Positions 10,910 to 11,009 of a stretch of 11,009 bases of DNA are shown piece by piece. Every line of letters starts with the position of its first letter. Positions within the stretch are counted from its first letter, which is position 1. Origin of the DNA: a bacterium (GTDB lineage Bacteria; Bacillota; Clostridia; Oscillospirales; Acutalibacteraceae). The stretch covers positions 1 through 11,009 of the forward strand of contig JAHKZS010000040.1 of NCBI GenBank assembly GCA_020626545.1, given 5' to 3'. The position numbers and the translations under genes were made by a program. Below the pieces are notes generated by a model. The model was not told the DNA's origin, made no database searches, and was given only the letters and a program-made list of their open reading frames with translations.

Positions 10910-11009
10910 ATGGAAACAAGAGTAGCTGTTATCAGCATTATTTTAGAGAACTCAAACTCAGTAGAGGAAGTTAATAAGCTTATAAGCGACTACAGCGATT
11001 ATGTTGTCG
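10910..11009 (+). CDS. TM1266-family iron-only hydrogenase system regulator, N-terminal part (runs off right edge)
   Basis: The 33 codons present, METRVAVISIILENSNSV then EEVNKLISDYSDYVV, closely fit the start of the TM1266 family (TIGR03959). These are small ACT-like/ferredoxin-fold proteins named putative regulators of the [FeFe]-hydrogenase system and often found beside hydE, hydF or hydG. The rest of about 50 residues should follow outside the window. ATG at 10910 has AAGGAG at 10895-10900, 9 nt away. It lies downstream of the structured leader, from which element B now separates it by 500 bp. The assignment rests on the first 33 residues only. Confidence 0.75.
   Translation, partial: METRVAVISIILENSNSVEEVNKLISDYSDYVV

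Overview
The window looks like chromosomal DNA from a gut-type Clostridia, most likely of the Ruminococcaceae/Oscillospiraceae (inference). The grounds are AGGAGG-type ribosome sites, some non-ATG start codons, a Clostridia-type EF-G paralogue, a secreted starch-degrading enzyme with a CBM26-like module, secreted proteins with Thr/Pro/Glu linkers and Fn3/Ig-like domains, and the start of a TM1266-type [FeFe]-hydrogenase system regulator.

Layout. From the left edge to about 10.14 kb every gene is on the minus strand. In order of decreasing coordinate they are a small two-helix membrane protein (9857-10138), a SIR2 deacylase (9038-9760), a Cof-type HAD phosphatase (8015-8818), a secreted alpha-amylase (5665-7884), citrate synthase (4135-5502), a secreted cohesin-like/Fn3/Big2 protein (2610-4088), an EF-G-like GTPase (346-2409) and the N-terminus of another secreted protein (1-144). 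Most are monocistronic, with their own promoter and/or intrinsic terminator. From 10257 rightward the plus strand carries a promoter, a leader with a terminator, an S23/four-helix-bundle gene, and the start of the TM1266-family gene, which runs off the window.

The most interesting content is a pair of small, related but sequence-divergent elements. Element B (10373-10872, 500 bp) is an intact S23/IVP-type four-helix-bundle gene (115 aa) flanked by inverted arrays of a degenerate 7-bp telomere-like unit (AGGGNNN), ending in a 20-bp perfect terminal inverted repeat. Element A (8833-9055, 223 bp) has the same architecture: heptad arrays in inverted orientation with TCAGGG termini. Its S23 gene, however, is reduced to a ribosome site, a start codon and the last 27 codons, as expected from one internal deletion of about 260 bp. 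Element A sits exactly at the end of the SIR2 gene and supplies its last five codons and stop. Element B sits directly behind the terminator of a regulated leader, between that leader and the TM1266 gene. This suggests a family of non-autonomous or unusual mobile units that settle at gene borders.

A second theme is transcript-leader control. The citrate synthase transcript must pass a strong intrinsic terminator inside its own 5' leader. The plus-strand leader at 10291-10371 has a terminator stem that competes with a perfect 7-bp alternative pairing. Both are riboswitch- or attenuator-like, and neither matches a class I recognise.
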